64,000 nucleotides of DNA from Leptothermofonsia sichuanensis E412 (GTDB lineage Bacteria; Cyanobacteriota; Cyanobacteriia; Leptolyngbyales; Leptolyngbyaceae): positions 2,418,001 through 2,482,000 of the forward strand of contig NZ_CP072600.1 in assembly GCF_019891175.1 (NCBI RefSeq), written 5' to 3'. This document shows, in pieces, positions 9,936 through 18,348 of the stretch (position 1 is its first letter; each line of letters opens with the position of its first letter). Position numbers and translations under genes: made by a program. Under the pieces are notes generated by a model, which saw only the letters and a program-made list of their open reading frames with translations, had not been told where the DNA came from and did no database searches.

Positions 9936-11690
9936 TCAACGGGCATCCTCAAATAAACGATCGCCACGATGAAGTCTGTATGCTATTTGATAGGTTTGCT
10001 CCTGCGATCGCATGGTAGGAGTATGAGCTGCCAGATACCGTGATGCAGCAACCAGAATGTTGATCCCGGCGGTGGATTGGCCCAGGTGGGAATACTGCCG
10101 AAACGCCGCTTCCACCTCCTGAATGACATGAAATTGCCGGTCTTCCCGCAACAACAGCTTGCCTAGGAGCGCTAAGAGCCGTTCCGGGTTGCCCCCACTG
10201 TAAAGATAACGGCCCACCAATTCCCCAACTTGATTCACCTGTTGCTGCCGATCCAGTAATTCGGGCAATTCCTGTAACAAAACGACCGGGTTTTCCACAG
10301 TTTTATCTGGTTTGGGAAGACGAGCCGCAGGCACATTAAGAAAGCGATCCAGATAGACACTCATGGCGGCATCAAACACGCCTCGCAATAGCTCTGGCGA
10401 GGCAACTCGTCTCATGCCCTGATGCACGGCATTGGCAAACGTGAAGGTATGGTGGGCACTATCCCAGTCATTGAAATCATTATTCGTGCTGAATTGTGCA
10501 ATTCGCAAAGCAGCCGCATAGGTGACGATTCCAGCCAGTTCGACTTCAGAGCATCCTTGCCGGAGGGCCGTCAGGAGGGCATCGGCGATCGCCTGGGCAT
10601 CATCACCCAGCAAAATGGCCATCAACTGGTCGCGATCGCTCGACATCCCCCGTTGATGGCTGCCCTCGGCTAAGGCAACGGGTAACGCTTCAAACGCCTG
10701 TTGCAAAATGGCGACTAAATCCACCGGATAGCGCCAGGAGCGGGCTTCTTCCATACGGGTAGCTCCGGTGTAGCCAGAAACCAGGCTGGTTAAGACCAGT
10801 TCTGCATTTTGCCAGTCGGTCGCATCTAATGCTTCCAGGGCTTTATTGGTAAAGTCCAGCGGATGCCCCACATCGATATAGCGATGGTCTGTCACAACCG
10901 TAAATAGCATCTGGGCCAGTTGAGTTTGAGAAGCCCCTGCCCGGATTGCCGAAGCCAGACAGCGTTCTGCACCTTCCGCGTCTCTGACTTCCACAAACTG
11001 GCGAAACCAATTTTGCAGGATGGGAATTTTTGCAGGATTGTTGGAGCCAGGCAGCGGTTGAATCGGGAATCGGGGTGGTTGATTGCTGGTGTCCCTGGCA
11101 ACAGCAGCTAAACCATGATAAATCGCACGGGGTTTGTCCTCCGCCTCCAGATAGGGCAGCAGGTTCATCATGCAGGTGTGGATGGTTAAACCCGTGTCCC
11201 AACCGCCCTGGCGGTAACTCACCCCAAAGTCTAATCCCATCCGAAACGCTTCAGTAATATGGTTCTCCTGCTTCAGCAGGGCAATCACCGATTTGCCAAT
11301 GACTAAGGGAATGGTGTGTTTCAAGCCATCTTGAAGACGTTGACGGTGATGAGTTAATGGATCGGCATGAACCGCCAGATCGACCCAGACTTCCTGATCA
11401 CGGATTTGTACAGGGAAAGCAGGGAGATCATCCGCCCAGGAATCAAATGTTCCGCCACTCATTAAATCAAAGCGAGCGTAGTGCCAATCACAGGTGAGAA
11501 TACAATTGTTCACCGTTCCTTTATGAAGTGGAAAACCCATGTGGGGGCAACGGTTATCTACGGCATAGATAGTGTCATTCTCATCGATGAGTAACAGAGT
11601 GTGTCCGGCGATCGCCACTACCAATCGCCCTGTTCTCTGCACATCCTCTACAGAAGCAACACGAACAAAACCATTTGTCCCGGGATGCAT
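9936..11690 (-). CDS. Rieske [2Fe-2S] domain protein with large helical C-terminal domain
   Basis: 584 residues. The N-terminal ~105 residues form a Rieske domain: the cluster ligands are visible as CPHMG followed by CDWHY (C-x-H ... C-x2-H), with the family's KG.v...l.C.WH pattern. The remaining ~480 residues are predominantly helical and rich in Ala and Leu, with conserved-looking histidines (IHTCMMNLLPYL, AIYHGLAAVARD, HRYIDVGHPLDF). The pattern loosely recalls questin-oxidase-like proteins, but I cannot confirm that. It follows the globin gene on the same strand with an 18 bp gap, so the two are probably co-transcribed. A likely role is electron transfer or oxygenase chemistry linked to the globin's ligand (O2 or NO). 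The Rieske call is strong; the enzyme activity is unknown. Confidence 0.8.
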   Translation of the reverse strand: MHPGTNGFVRVASVEDVQRTGRLVVAIAGHTLLLIDENDTIYAVDNRCPHMGFPLHKGTVNNCILTCDWHYARFDLMSGGTFDSWADDLPAFPVQIRDQEVWVDLAVHADPLTHHRQRLQDGLKHTIPLVIGKSVIALLKQENHITEAFRMGLDFGVSYRQGGWDTGLTIHTCMMNLLPYLEAEDKPRAIYHGLAAVARDTSNQPPRFPIQPLPGSNNPAKIPILQNWFRQFVEVRDAEGAERCLASAIRAGASQTQLAQMLFTVVTDHRYIDVGHPLDFTNKALEALDATDWQNAELVLTSLVSGYTGATRMEEARSWRYPVDLVAILQQAFEALPVALAEGSHQRGMSSDRDQLMAILLGDDAQAIADALLTALRQGCSEVELAGIVTYAAALRIAQFSTNNDFNDWDSAHHTFTFANAVHQGMRRVASPELLRGVFDAAMSVYLDRFLNVPAARLPKPDKTVENPVVLLQELPELLDRQQQVNQVGELVGRYLYSGGNPERLLALLGKLLLREDRQFHVIQEVEAAFRQYSHLGQSTAGINILVAASRYLAAHTPTMRSQEQTYQIAYRLHRGDRLFEDAR

Positions 11691-11708
11691 TTGTATTCCC
11701 CCCGCTAT

Positions 11709-12209
11709 CTATTCATTGGCTGCTTTCAGATTGCTCGCACTCCTCAGTTGCTCCGTGAGTTCTTGATCCGCCTGTTGATAAATAATTTTTTCTTTTTGAA
11801 TAAAAACTGCTGCTAATGCCTCATAGGCTTCAGCCCAGGCCGCAATCACATCATCCGTTGCCGCCTCTTGCAAAACATCTTTCATTGCCTGCAACAACTT
11901 TTCGCCAATCAGGGGGTATTGCTCAGGCAGAATGCGCGTTGCGACGTGACGATGGGCAATATGGTCTACAGCGGCGGCCAGCTCATCCAGGCGATCAATA
12001 TGAGTGGCATAGGCATAAACTGCTGCCGCCAGCTTGTGGGCTTGCCCGCCCCCATCAAGATGCTGCATCCAGGTGGTTTCAAAGCCCCGTTTGTAATCAG
12101 GTCGTTCTGCAAAGGCAATTTGATACATTCGCCGTGTAATCTCTTCACCTCTTTCTTTCAGTATCGGTGCCGTTGCTTTGACAATTTCAATTGTTTTTTG
12201 ACTAACCAT
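11709..12209 (-). CDS. Single-domain globin (flavohaemoglobin-type haem domain)
   Basis: 166 residues, the length of one globin fold with a short tail and no reductase domain. Flavohaemoglobin-type landmarks are visible: a B10-like Tyr in RRMYQIAF, a CD1-like Phe in YKRGFE, an E7-like Gln in GGGQAHKLAAAVYAYA, and the proximal His in HRHVATRILPEQYPLIGEKLL. A Tyr/Gln distal pocket typically binds O2 tightly and supports NO dioxygenation. The ATG at 12209 is preceded by a purine-rich stretch. It is the upstream gene of a two-gene unit with the Rieske protein, which could supply electrons in place of the missing FAD/NAD domain; that pairing is inference. Confidence 0.88.
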   Translation of the reverse strand: MVSQKTIEIVKATAPILKERGEEITRRMYQIAFAERPDYKRGFETTWMQHLDGGGQAHKLAAAVYAYATHIDRLDELAAAVDHIAHRHVATRILPEQYPLIGEKLLQAMKDVLQEAATDDVIAAWAEAYEALAAVFIQKEKIIYQQADQELTEQLRSASNLKAANE

Positions 12210-12347
12210 GGATTTAAAGTTCTCCTCTTTACTATCAGCTCGATTGGGAGATGAGGTTTAATTCATAGAATCTAGACTGCACTCAGGCATACCTTACTCA
12301 CGGGGTAACCTACCCGATAACTCTATAAGTATGGTGATTCAGTATGG

Positions 12348-13241
12348 TTATAAGTATGGACATGACATTTGACTGACATTGCCCCGTAGAAAACCTCGAT
12401 ATCTTGCGTCTAAATCAGACATCATTCCCTCAAAATCGAAAGATTTTTTCTCCTCCCTTTTTAAGAGAGGATTATACCAACTAATTTTAGTAGGTACAAC
12501 CAGGCTTTCACTCTGTACAGGACCAACTGTATGAGCGATGGGGATAGTAACTTTGGTTTTGGCTTTCAACTGCTCAACCTTTAAAGTGCCTATTTTCCAA
12601 CTTTCAACATCTTTTACTAACTCTGAAAAGCTGGTCTTGAAAGTTAATGATCCATCTTGAGGGATGGGAGGGAAATCTTTAATTCGATAAGTAATCTCAA
12701 CTTTTTCAGCGGGTGGTTTCTTGCTATCATCCGAAGGATTATAAGCAATCTCAAAGTACAGTATTTCACGGGTTCCCAACATGCCGAAGCCAGGCTCTTC
12801 AGGGAAAAAACCATAAACACATCTCATCAAATTCTCGTAGCTATCCCATCTTTGCATTCGTGTTTGCTTAAGAATTTGATTGGATACCTCATTTGACAAT
12901 AATCTATTGGAATTATTCCTTGCTTGTTTTTTGCTGAGGAAGGTCACTGCTCCTTCATAATAGAAGTTATAGTCGATATCTATCCTTGCTCTGATCTCCT
13001 CTAAATTTGCATTAAGTTCTTTTTGTCTATTCTCTAATTCTTCAGTTTTTTCTTCAGCATTTCTACGTTTTGCATCGAGGTTGTAAGTTAGAAAACCCAG
13101 GAATACTGACAAGAGTGTAGTGCCTATACCTATCCATTTGACGTAATCTCTTTTGGGTGAAGAATTACTTTCTTTAGTTCCAGTATCCTGATCAACAACT
13201 GCTTTATTTTTATCCGTATCAACTTGCGGTTCTTCGCTCAT
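12348..13241 (-). CDS. Unknown protein with one N-terminal membrane segment and coiled coil
   Basis: 297 residues and no family I recognise. The N-terminal ~30 residues are hydrophilic and charged. A single hydrophobic segment (WIGIGTTLLSVFLGFLTYNL, about residues 36-55) is followed by a charged heptad-like stretch (about 56-90: RRNAEEKTEELENRQKEL) that should form a coiled coil. A soluble domain of ~200 residues rich in beta-type sequence (VEKVEITYRIKDF..., SLVVPTKISWYNPL) makes up the rest. There is no cleavable signal peptide; it looks like a membrane-anchored protein with the N-terminus inside. A GAGA motif lies upstream of the ATG. Its 3' end is just upstream of the globin promoter region on the same strand, but a gap of ~140 bp argues against strict co-transcription. 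Confidence 0.7.
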   Translation of the reverse strand: MSEEPQVDTDKNKAVVDQDTGTKESNSSPKRDYVKWIGIGTTLLSVFLGFLTYNLDAKRRNAEEKTEELENRQKELNANLEEIRARIDIDYNFYYEGAVTFLSKKQARNNSNRLLSNEVSNQILKQTRMQRWDSYENLMRCVYGFFPEEPGFGMLGTREILYFEIAYNPSDDSKKPPAEKVEITYRIKDFPPIPQDGSLTFKTSFSELVKDVESWKIGTLKVEQLKAKTKVTIPIAHTVGPVQSESLVVPTKISWYNPLLKREEKKSFDFEGMMSDLDARYRGFLRGNVSQMSCPYL

Positions 13242-13375
13242 TTCGTTATCTCTAAGAGAACTGGTTTACTGAGAATTTAAGAACACAATATGGTTCCTCC
13301 AGCGATCGCAACTCTGATTTTTAATTTCTACTGAATCATGGTGTACGACACCGCATCAACCAGTCAACTTAAATC

Positions 13376-13468
13376 CAATGGCACTGATATAAGGGATTAA
13401 GATCTCCAATTTCTTCGAGAAGTTGGAGATCTGAGCGAAAGCATTTGGCTTAATTCAGTGACATTCAA
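13376..13468. repeat. Inverted-repeat element family A, copy 1
   Basis: About 93 bp. The outer ends are AATGGCACTGA and TCAGTGACATT. At the centre (13400-13432) is a hairpin with arms AGATCTCCAA and TTGGAGATCT around TTCTTCGAGAA. Copies 2 and 3 lie at 16300-16403 and 24872-24968. No coding capacity. Either a MITE-like element or a mobile stem-loop. The remainder of the spacer between 13242 and 14180 carries family B and C elements and no convincing gene. Confidence 0.65.
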
Positions 13469-13767
13469 CTTAAGTCGCATACTTTCTTGCACCGTTAGAA
13501 CACAATCTTGCTATGACTAAAAATACATCCTCACCTACAGGCAATGGATATACTTGATCGCCCACTTAAAAGCCTTTGCTTTAACCATCCGTCTTCGTGT
13601 CCTCAGAACAGATGGTTGCGGATGGAATAATGACGCACCAAGAGGTGAGCTGCCATCGCTGTTGCCAGTGAATCAGCCCAAAACTTCCCTCCCACACCGG
13701 ATAACGTCATTATACTCTGAATTTTTTGAGGACAAAAAATGTTTCGGATTTGTAACCTGAATCCAGG

Positions 13768-13860
13768 TATAGCAGTCCTAAATCAGTTGTGAGAGTGAGA
13801 GGCTTTGTGAGAAAGGATTCCTGGGGAATCCTTTCTCACAATCCAGATAGGATCGCTATA
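13768..13860. mobile_element. 93 bp MITE family B, copy 1
   Basis: Begins TATAGCAGTCCTA and ends TAGGATCGCTATA, which are imperfect terminal inverted repeats bounded by TA. An internal perfect hairpin has arms GAGAAAGGATTCC and GGAATCCTTTCTC around TGG. A second copy at 18776-18868 differs at 3 of 93 positions. Non-coding; TA-bounded ends suggest trans-mobilisation by an IS630/Tc1-type transposase. Confidence 0.75.
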
Positions 13861-13908
13861 TTACAGTTGTAGATAATCTTAAGCCTGCCAATGCCGTGGG
13901 CATTTTGG

Positions 13909-13984
13909 GATCCCAGATCTCTGGTGTCTCTTTCACTTCAATCGAATTGACTGAATCATCCTCCCAAACACCAGGGATCTGGGG
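13909..13984. repeat. Inverted-repeat element family C, copy 1
   Basis: Outer arms around CCCAGATCTCTGGTGT and AACACCAGGGATCTGGG, with a central ACTTCAATCGAATTGACTG. The copy at 22617-22686 carries the same central motif in the opposite orientation, showing that this is a dispersed element and not a local hairpin. Confidence 0.6.
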
Positions 13985-14000
13985 ATTGTTGTATCCCGCT

Positions 14001-14030
14001 AGGAGATCGCTGACGAGGAGATCGCTGACC
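14001..14030 (+). repeat. Tandem 15 bp duplication upstream of tRNA-Lys
   Basis: AGGAGATCGCTGACG at 14001-14015 is followed directly by AGGAGATCGCTGACC at 14016-14030, a single mismatch. Function unknown; it lies ~150 bp before the tRNA. Confidence 0.6.
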
Positions 14031-14180
14031 CAGAAGGATGTTAAGAGGAATCTGTCCATTTTACAATCCCATCATTCAAACGGTCGGTGCGAAGATATCC
14101 AAACGGACTCAGCCAAAATTCCCATCTTTGATCCAACTTATGCTATCTTAAAAAACGGCGTCCAAGAGGAAGCTAAACAC

Positions 14181-14252
14181 GGGTCGCTAGCTCAGCGGTA
14201 GAGCATTCGGCTTTTAACCGACTGGTCTCGGGTTCGAATCCCGGGCGACCCA
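14181..14252 (+). tRNA. tRNA-Lys (anticodon UUU)
   Basis: A 72 nt cloverleaf. The acceptor stem is GGGTCGC/GCGACCC with discriminator A. The D arm is GCTC...GAGC, the anticodon loop is CTTTTAA giving anticodon TTT, and the T arm is TCGGG TTCGAAT CCCGG. The first anticodon-stem pair is a T/C mismatch. CCA is not encoded, as is usual in cyanobacteria. Confidence 0.96.
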
Positions 14253-14270
14253 TCAAACCAATACTAGATT

Positions 14271-14304
14271 TACCCCTTCTGGGTTTCAGAGGGGGTAATT
14301 TTTT
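14271..14304 (+). terminator. Rho-independent terminator of tRNA-Lys
   Basis: TACCCCTTCTG pairs with CAGAGGGGGTA (11 bp, one G-T pair) around a 5 nt loop, followed by AATTTTTT, 19 bases after the tRNA. The following 270 bases up to 14575 hold only overlapping open frames on both strands that I do not consider genes. Confidence 0.85.
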
Positions 14305-14575
14305 GTTATGCCGCTTCAATGTTATGCCGCTTCAAGCAACCAGCGTGCTCCACGGGAAGTGTATCTGTGATTGGAAAAACACTGACAAGCTCAGGCAAAG
14401 ATGGAGATGATGTGCCACCTGCCTTTAACAAAACTACTGGTGATTCCGATGGCATAACAACGCCCATGTCCCCGATCGCTGAAGGGTTATCTGTTAAGAG
14501 TTCGAGGATGTTTGCGGCGGGTAGTGGGCAACGGTCATGCAAACGATTTCTCACACAAACGATTTCTGACACAGA

Positions 14576-15184
14576 CTAATTTTGCCGGAGGCGATCGGGA
14601 ATCCCTACCGCAGAAAGTCCTGCGATCGCTTTCAAATTCTGACACCGGAGTAATTCGGTAAAGTTCAGACTAGGACGACCTTCCAGTTCAGCAACGGCTT
14701 CAATTGCTGTGAGTAAGGAGCGGGCAGCCTCAGATTCGCTGTAGCCCCGCCGCTGAGCAACTTTAAGAGCGGCTTCGTCGGCTTCCAGTTCTCGCTCAGG
14801 GCTGCGGTTATGACGCCAGACCTGAGTACCAGCGATCGCGGTTAAGCCCCCTGCCACGATAATGCCTACCGGATCGGACTGCACCAGTTCCACCACAGTC
14901 CCCACAACGCCAGCCACCACCAGTCCCTGATAAAGATTTGGACGAAACCACCTTACTCCGGTCAACCAGCATACTGTCCGCAAAATCAACAAATCCCTTT
15001 GTGGTTTGGCTAACCGTCCCCACAGGTCAAAATTTATCCAGATCGGACGCTCTCGCATCCAGGGCATTGGAAACGGGCTGTCAATCACGACCGATTGCTC
15101 TGGTTTGCTTTTCAGCTTAGTCATCATGCGCCCAGAAGCAGGCATCACTTCTAGCAGGCGACGGATTTCAAAATCTGGCTCCAT
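14576..15184 (-). CDS. DUF3318 family protein (cyanobacteria-specific)
   Basis: 202 residues. The opening MEPDFEIRRLLEVMPASGRM, the segment PIWINFDLWGRLAKPQRDLLILRTVCWL and the following WFRPNLYQG are hallmarks of the DUF3318 family found across cyanobacteria. A hydrophobic stretch (about residues 90-120, GLVVAGVVGTVVEL...GIIVAGGLTAIAG) may be one or two membrane segments. The C-terminal half contains an ERELEADEAALKVAQRRGY helix reminiscent of zincin-like metal-binding helices (E..AD), but no HExxH is visible. Function unknown. It sits alone, ~85 bp from the next minus-strand gene. Confidence 0.8.
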   Translation of the reverse strand: MEPDFEIRRLLEVMPASGRMMTKLKSKPEQSVVIDSPFPMPWMRERPIWINFDLWGRLAKPQRDLLILRTVCWLTGVRWFRPNLYQGLVVAGVVGTVVELVQSDPVGIIVAGGLTAIAGTQVWRHNRSPERELEADEAALKVAQRRGYSESEAARSLLTAIEAVAELEGRPSLNFTELLRCQNLKAIAGLSAVGIPDRLRQN

Positions 15185-15267
15185 AAAGGGAAAAGGTTGA
15201 TAGGTGAGTGAGATGAGTGTACGGATCAGCGGGTAGGGTGTACCTCACACGGCTGAAAATTCCCATG

Positions 15268-15954
15268 TCAGAGGGGTTGCAGACCACTGGCAAGGGCGGA
15301 AACTGCACCAGGAACCTGTCCGGCTCCGGCCTGGGTAGCTGTGACTAACAGAAGCAGAATGGTCTTGGGATCAGGACGCACCAGAATCACCCCTCCCACT
15401 GGTTGAGAATTTCCACCGATAGTGAGCGTGCCCGTCCAGTTGATGACTACGCCACCGCCTGCTTCAGGTGCAGGCAGACCCGGTTGAAACCCTTCCCCTC
15501 GCTGAAAGACGGTTGTTGCCACTCTTGCCAGACTATCGCTGTTGGATCCTGGAACCAGCCCAATCGGGTTTCCTGTGGGTTGTGACTGAGCCACGACCGA
15601 ATAGGCAAGGTTGCCATCGGGTGATTCAACCAGCACTGAACCTGCCAGAGGGCTGACTTTGTAGCCTTTCAGGATACCTACTTTAAATCGACCGGCTGTG
15701 TCTTGATAGTACGCTTCAATCGGCAGTGGAGGGGCAGTGGAGGCAGGGGGCGCGGTCGGGACAGGCGGGGGTGGGGGGAGAGTAGCGGGCGCAGAAGTCG
15801 GGGGATCTGTGGGAGTGGGGGATGGAGAAAATTGAGCCAGGGTGGGCGGAAAGGCTATGAAGCCAATTGAGGAAGTCACAGGCTGCCCGGCGATCGCGAC
15901 CATGAGCGCCACTACTATTCCTAAGCCAGCGAGCCAATGAGATTTTCGTGTCAT
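15268..15954 (-). CDS. Secreted protein with Pro-rich linker (unknown function)
   Basis: 228 residues from the ATG at 15954, chosen because MTRKSHWLAGLGIVVALMVAIAG is a clean signal peptide; an upstream in-frame ATG at 16095 would add 47 unlikely residues. After the signal comes a Pro/Thr/Ala-rich linker (about residues 40-80, TPTDPPTSAPATLPPPPP). A globular domain of ~145 residues follows (YYQDTAGRFKVGILKGYKVSPLAGSVLVESPDG ... VILVRPDPKTILLLLVTATQAG). The architecture is a linker-tethered periplasmic or cell-surface domain. I do not recognise the family with certainty. Confidence 0.75.
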   Translation of the reverse strand: MTRKSHWLAGLGIVVALMVAIAGQPVTSSIGFIAFPPTLAQFSPSPTPTDPPTSAPATLPPPPPVPTAPPASTAPPLPIEAYYQDTAGRFKVGILKGYKVSPLAGSVLVESPDGNLAYSVVAQSQPTGNPIGLVPGSNSDSLARVATTVFQRGEGFQPGLPAPEAGGGVVINWTGTLTIGGNSQPVGGVILVRPDPKTILLLLVTATQAGAGQVPGAVSALASGLQPL

Positions 15955-16299
15955 GAAATCGTGATCGGGTATGGGAGACCAGACAAGGGGGGCAGGTTTG
16001 GGACTTACCCAAACGTTGGAGCTGTCCAAATGGTAAGGGATGGGGATTTTATAAACTGAAACTTCACCCCAGAGGCACGGAGAACATAGCGCCATTCCTC
16101 TCTGGTCTCTGGGTTTCTGGGGTAAAACCCTGGTTTTTTCCGGTTTATTGAATCCACGATCCTAAGGATAACGGAACCCTGATTATATCCCGTTGACTCC
16201 TGCTATAGCGTGTCCTTTCTGGGTGAGGCCGATCTCATCGGTTGGCCCCAGGGGTTCTACAACCAGGCAGGTACCTGACTGGATTTAAAGATACTATCC

Positions 16300-16403
16300 A
16301 TCGATGAATGGTACTGAATTAAGCTAAATACGAGTGCCCAGATCTCCAACTTCTTCGAGAAGTTGGAGATCCTTAGCCTCTTATGTCCAGTGCCATTCAT
16401 CGA
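16300..16403. repeat. Inverted-repeat element family A, copy 2
   Basis: Outer arms ATCGATGAATGGTACTG and CAGTGCCATTCATCGAT; inner hairpin at 16340-16371 with arms GATCTCCAACTTCT and AGAAGTTGGAGATC around TCG. It occupies most of the otherwise empty spacer 16096-16548, which also holds a copy of an AGAGGCACGGAGAACA motif near 16070. Confidence 0.65.
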
Positions 16404-16548
16404 TCAAGGACCAGTCAGCCAGTAACTGCTACTCATCACCCACAACCTGGCTTTCAAATTATCAAAGATAAACCTGTATCCCCTATGTCACGGGAGTTCT
16501 GGCGATCGCGCCTGGATACATTTCCCTTAATTTGCAGTTACTCTGGGA

Positions 16549-17220
16549 ATGGCAAGGCTTTTCCAGGAAGTCAACATTACGATGCAAGATAAGTTATACG
16601 AACTGCTCCACGCACTAAATACCATCTATAGTGGCTGGATTCTTTGGAATCTGTTTCTGGCAATTATTCCCCTCGTACTGAGTTTCTGGTTATTTCGCCG
16701 AAAAACGCCTGAACGGCTGCCGATCTGGTGGATTCTGTTGGCAATCTACATTGCCTTTTTACCCAATGCCCCCTATTTGCTGACCGATATTGTTCATCTG
16801 ATCCGGGGCATTCGAGTGGGCTATTCCGCGGCAGTCATCAGCCTCATCTTTGTGCCTCTGCACTTCTGCGCCATTTTGATAGGGTTTGAAGCCTATGTCA
16901 TCGCTCTGATCAATCAGGGACATTATCTGAAACGCATCGGGCTGAGACAGTATGTTCTCTGGAGTGAACTGGTGACCCATTTTCTATGTGCGATCGGTAT
17001 TTTCCTTGGCAGGTTCCGGCGCTACAACAGTTGGGATCTGGTTTCCGATCCCAGAGATCTCCTTTACCAGACGTTAGACGATTTAACCTCCAAACTTCCC
17101 CTGCTCATTATCGTGGTGACATTTATCATTCTCACTGTTTTGTACTGGGTGATGAAACAGGTCACCCTTGGACTGATCCTGCGAATTCGCTATGCCCGGA
17201 TGGGAAAAGACGTGGACTGA
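16549..17220 (+). CDS. DUF1361 membrane protein
   Basis: 223 residues with about six hydrophobic segments (for example LFLAIIPLVLSFWLF, WWILLAIYIAFLPNAPYLLTD, AAVISLIFVPLHFCAILIGFEAY, LVTHFLCAIGIFLGRF and LLIIVVTFIILTVLYWVM). The LPNAPYLLTD(I/L)VHL and IGIFLGRF.R.NSWDL motifs are diagnostic for DUF1361. Function unknown. A second in-frame ATG at 16582 (MQDKLYELL) is an equally possible start; neither has a good ribosome-binding site. Confidence 0.85.
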   Translation: MARLFQEVNITMQDKLYELLHALNTIYSGWILWNLFLAIIPLVLSFWLFRRKTPERLPIWWILLAIYIAFLPNAPYLLTDIVHLIRGIRVGYSAAVISLIFVPLHFCAILIGFEAYVIALINQGHYLKRIGLRQYVLWSELVTHFLCAIGIFLGRFRRYNSWDLVSDPRDLLYQTLDDLTSKLPLLIIVVTFIILTVLYWVMKQVTLGLILRIRYARMGKDVD

Positions 17221-17462
17221 GAACTGAAGGCTAAAAGTTGGGGCTTCGAGATTGGGACTTCGGGGTTCAGAATTAACAGCTTGACCGCTGGATCTTGACC
17301 ACTGACTTCTGGCACTGAGGACTACTGCCATAGAACTGAGCTAAAAACAGTTTTGTTGAAAAGCCGGATCAGCAGAAACAAAGTTCCCACTCATCCGGCA
17401 GTTCGATCGATGCTCAAAGTCAGCCACCGCGGATCCTTGAAAAGGATGCATCTCAGCTTTGC

Positions 17463-17510
17463 ACAGATACCCCTTTATACAGATACCTCTGTGTACAGAT
17501 ACCCCTGACC
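17463..17510 (+). repeat. Three tandem 16 bp repeats
   Basis: ACAGATACCCCT, ACAGATACCTCT and ACAGATACCCCT start at 17463, 17479 and 17495, a 16 bp period. They lie in the 400 bp spacer between two convergent genes (17221-17622), in which I see no gene. Confidence 0.7.
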
Positions 17511-17622
17511 CCAAGCCCTTCTTTTACACGAAGAATCAGGGAGTCCTACCAAAATCACTCTCTCGCTCTGGGAGAGGGAGCGGATTTTGGGCAGGGGTTG
17601 CACAGTGGCTATGATGCCCTTG

Positions 17623-18348
17623 TTAGTAGATATAGGTGCTGCCACATTTGCCGTAGTAGTAGTAAGCCGTGGGTCTATAGCAGCCGCGATAGCAACCACC
17701 CCTGTAGCTGACAGGATAATAGCCCCCATTATAGGTCTCCCCCCCATAGTAGCTAACCGGGTAGTAGGGTTCATAGGTGTAGTCTGAAGCCACCCATCCT
17801 CCGGTGTAGAGGGGGGTCCAGGCATAACCGTGGTTGTAAACAACCGTTTCATAGTCCTGGTACAGGAAAGCTCCATCAGGAGCACCACCAATGATGTAGT
17901 ATCCCAGACCGGGACCACTGCGGATATTCAACCCGATCCCACTGTTGGTGTACACATACCCAACGGGACGGTAGGCTTCATCCAGCCCCAAAGCTGTCGC
18001 GGTTTCTTTCCCCACAATGCCATCGATCGCCTTCAGACCCTGGCGAATCTGGAAATCAGTGACTGCCGTTTCGGTTTTTTCATCGTAGTTGCCATCGGCC
18101 TGGATACCGAGGGCTGCCTGAACTGCCTGAACTTCAGCACCTGTGCTGCCACGACCCAGAATGGCGGGTGCCGCATTAGCTTTACCAGGGGTGCCGCTCA
18201 GCACAGTTACGGCAACGGCTGCGCCCGCCAATCCCATCAGGGTAGAGGACGGTACTGCCATGTCCAGATGATCAAACACCTTTACCTCAGGATCGGGGTT
18301 AGGGTCTTCGAAGCTGATGGCCGTGTGAATAAACGCTAATGTCTCCAT
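17623..18348 (-). CDS. Peptidoglycan-binding (PG_binding_1) plus SH3-type domain protein
   Basis: 241 residues from the ATG at 18348, preceded by GAGGG; the longer in-frame start at 18402 lacks this site. A hydrophobic segment near residues 30-58 (SSTLMGLAGAAVAVTVLSGTPGKANA) resembles a late signal or anchor ending in A-x-A. PG_binding_1 follows (ILGRGSTGAEVQAVQAALGI...DGNYDEKTETAVTDFQIRQGL...DGIVGKETATAL), then a bacterial SH3 domain (GLNIRSGPGLGYYIIGGAPDG). The C-terminal ~55 residues are Tyr/Gly-rich (YYPVSYYGGETYNGGYY) with three late cysteines. Probably a cell-wall-associated protein. It stands alone, with a ~1 kb upstream spacer. Confidence 0.85.
   Translation of the reverse strand: METLAFIHTAISFEDPNPDPEVKVFDHLDMAVPSSTLMGLAGAAVAVTVLSGTPGKANAAPAILGRGSTGAEVQAVQAALGIQADGNYDEKTETAVTDFQIRQGLKAIDGIVGKETATALGLDEAYRPVGYVYTNSGIGLNIRSGPGLGYYIIGGAPDGAFLYQDYETVVYNHGYAWTPLYTGGWVASDYTYEPYYPVSYYGGETYNGGYYPVSYRGGCYRGCYRPTAYYYYGKCGSTYIY

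Noticed and set aside
12348..12359. TATAAGTATGG direct repeat (12324-12334 and 12349-12359) as a globin regulatory site
   Set aside because: It lies at the 3' end of the upstream gene, and the second copy overlaps its stop codon; the spacing gives no clear operator logic.
14306..14579. Overlapping open frames on both strands after tRNA-Lys
   Set aside because: Neither resembles a known protein, they mirror each other, and no ribosome-binding site is evident.
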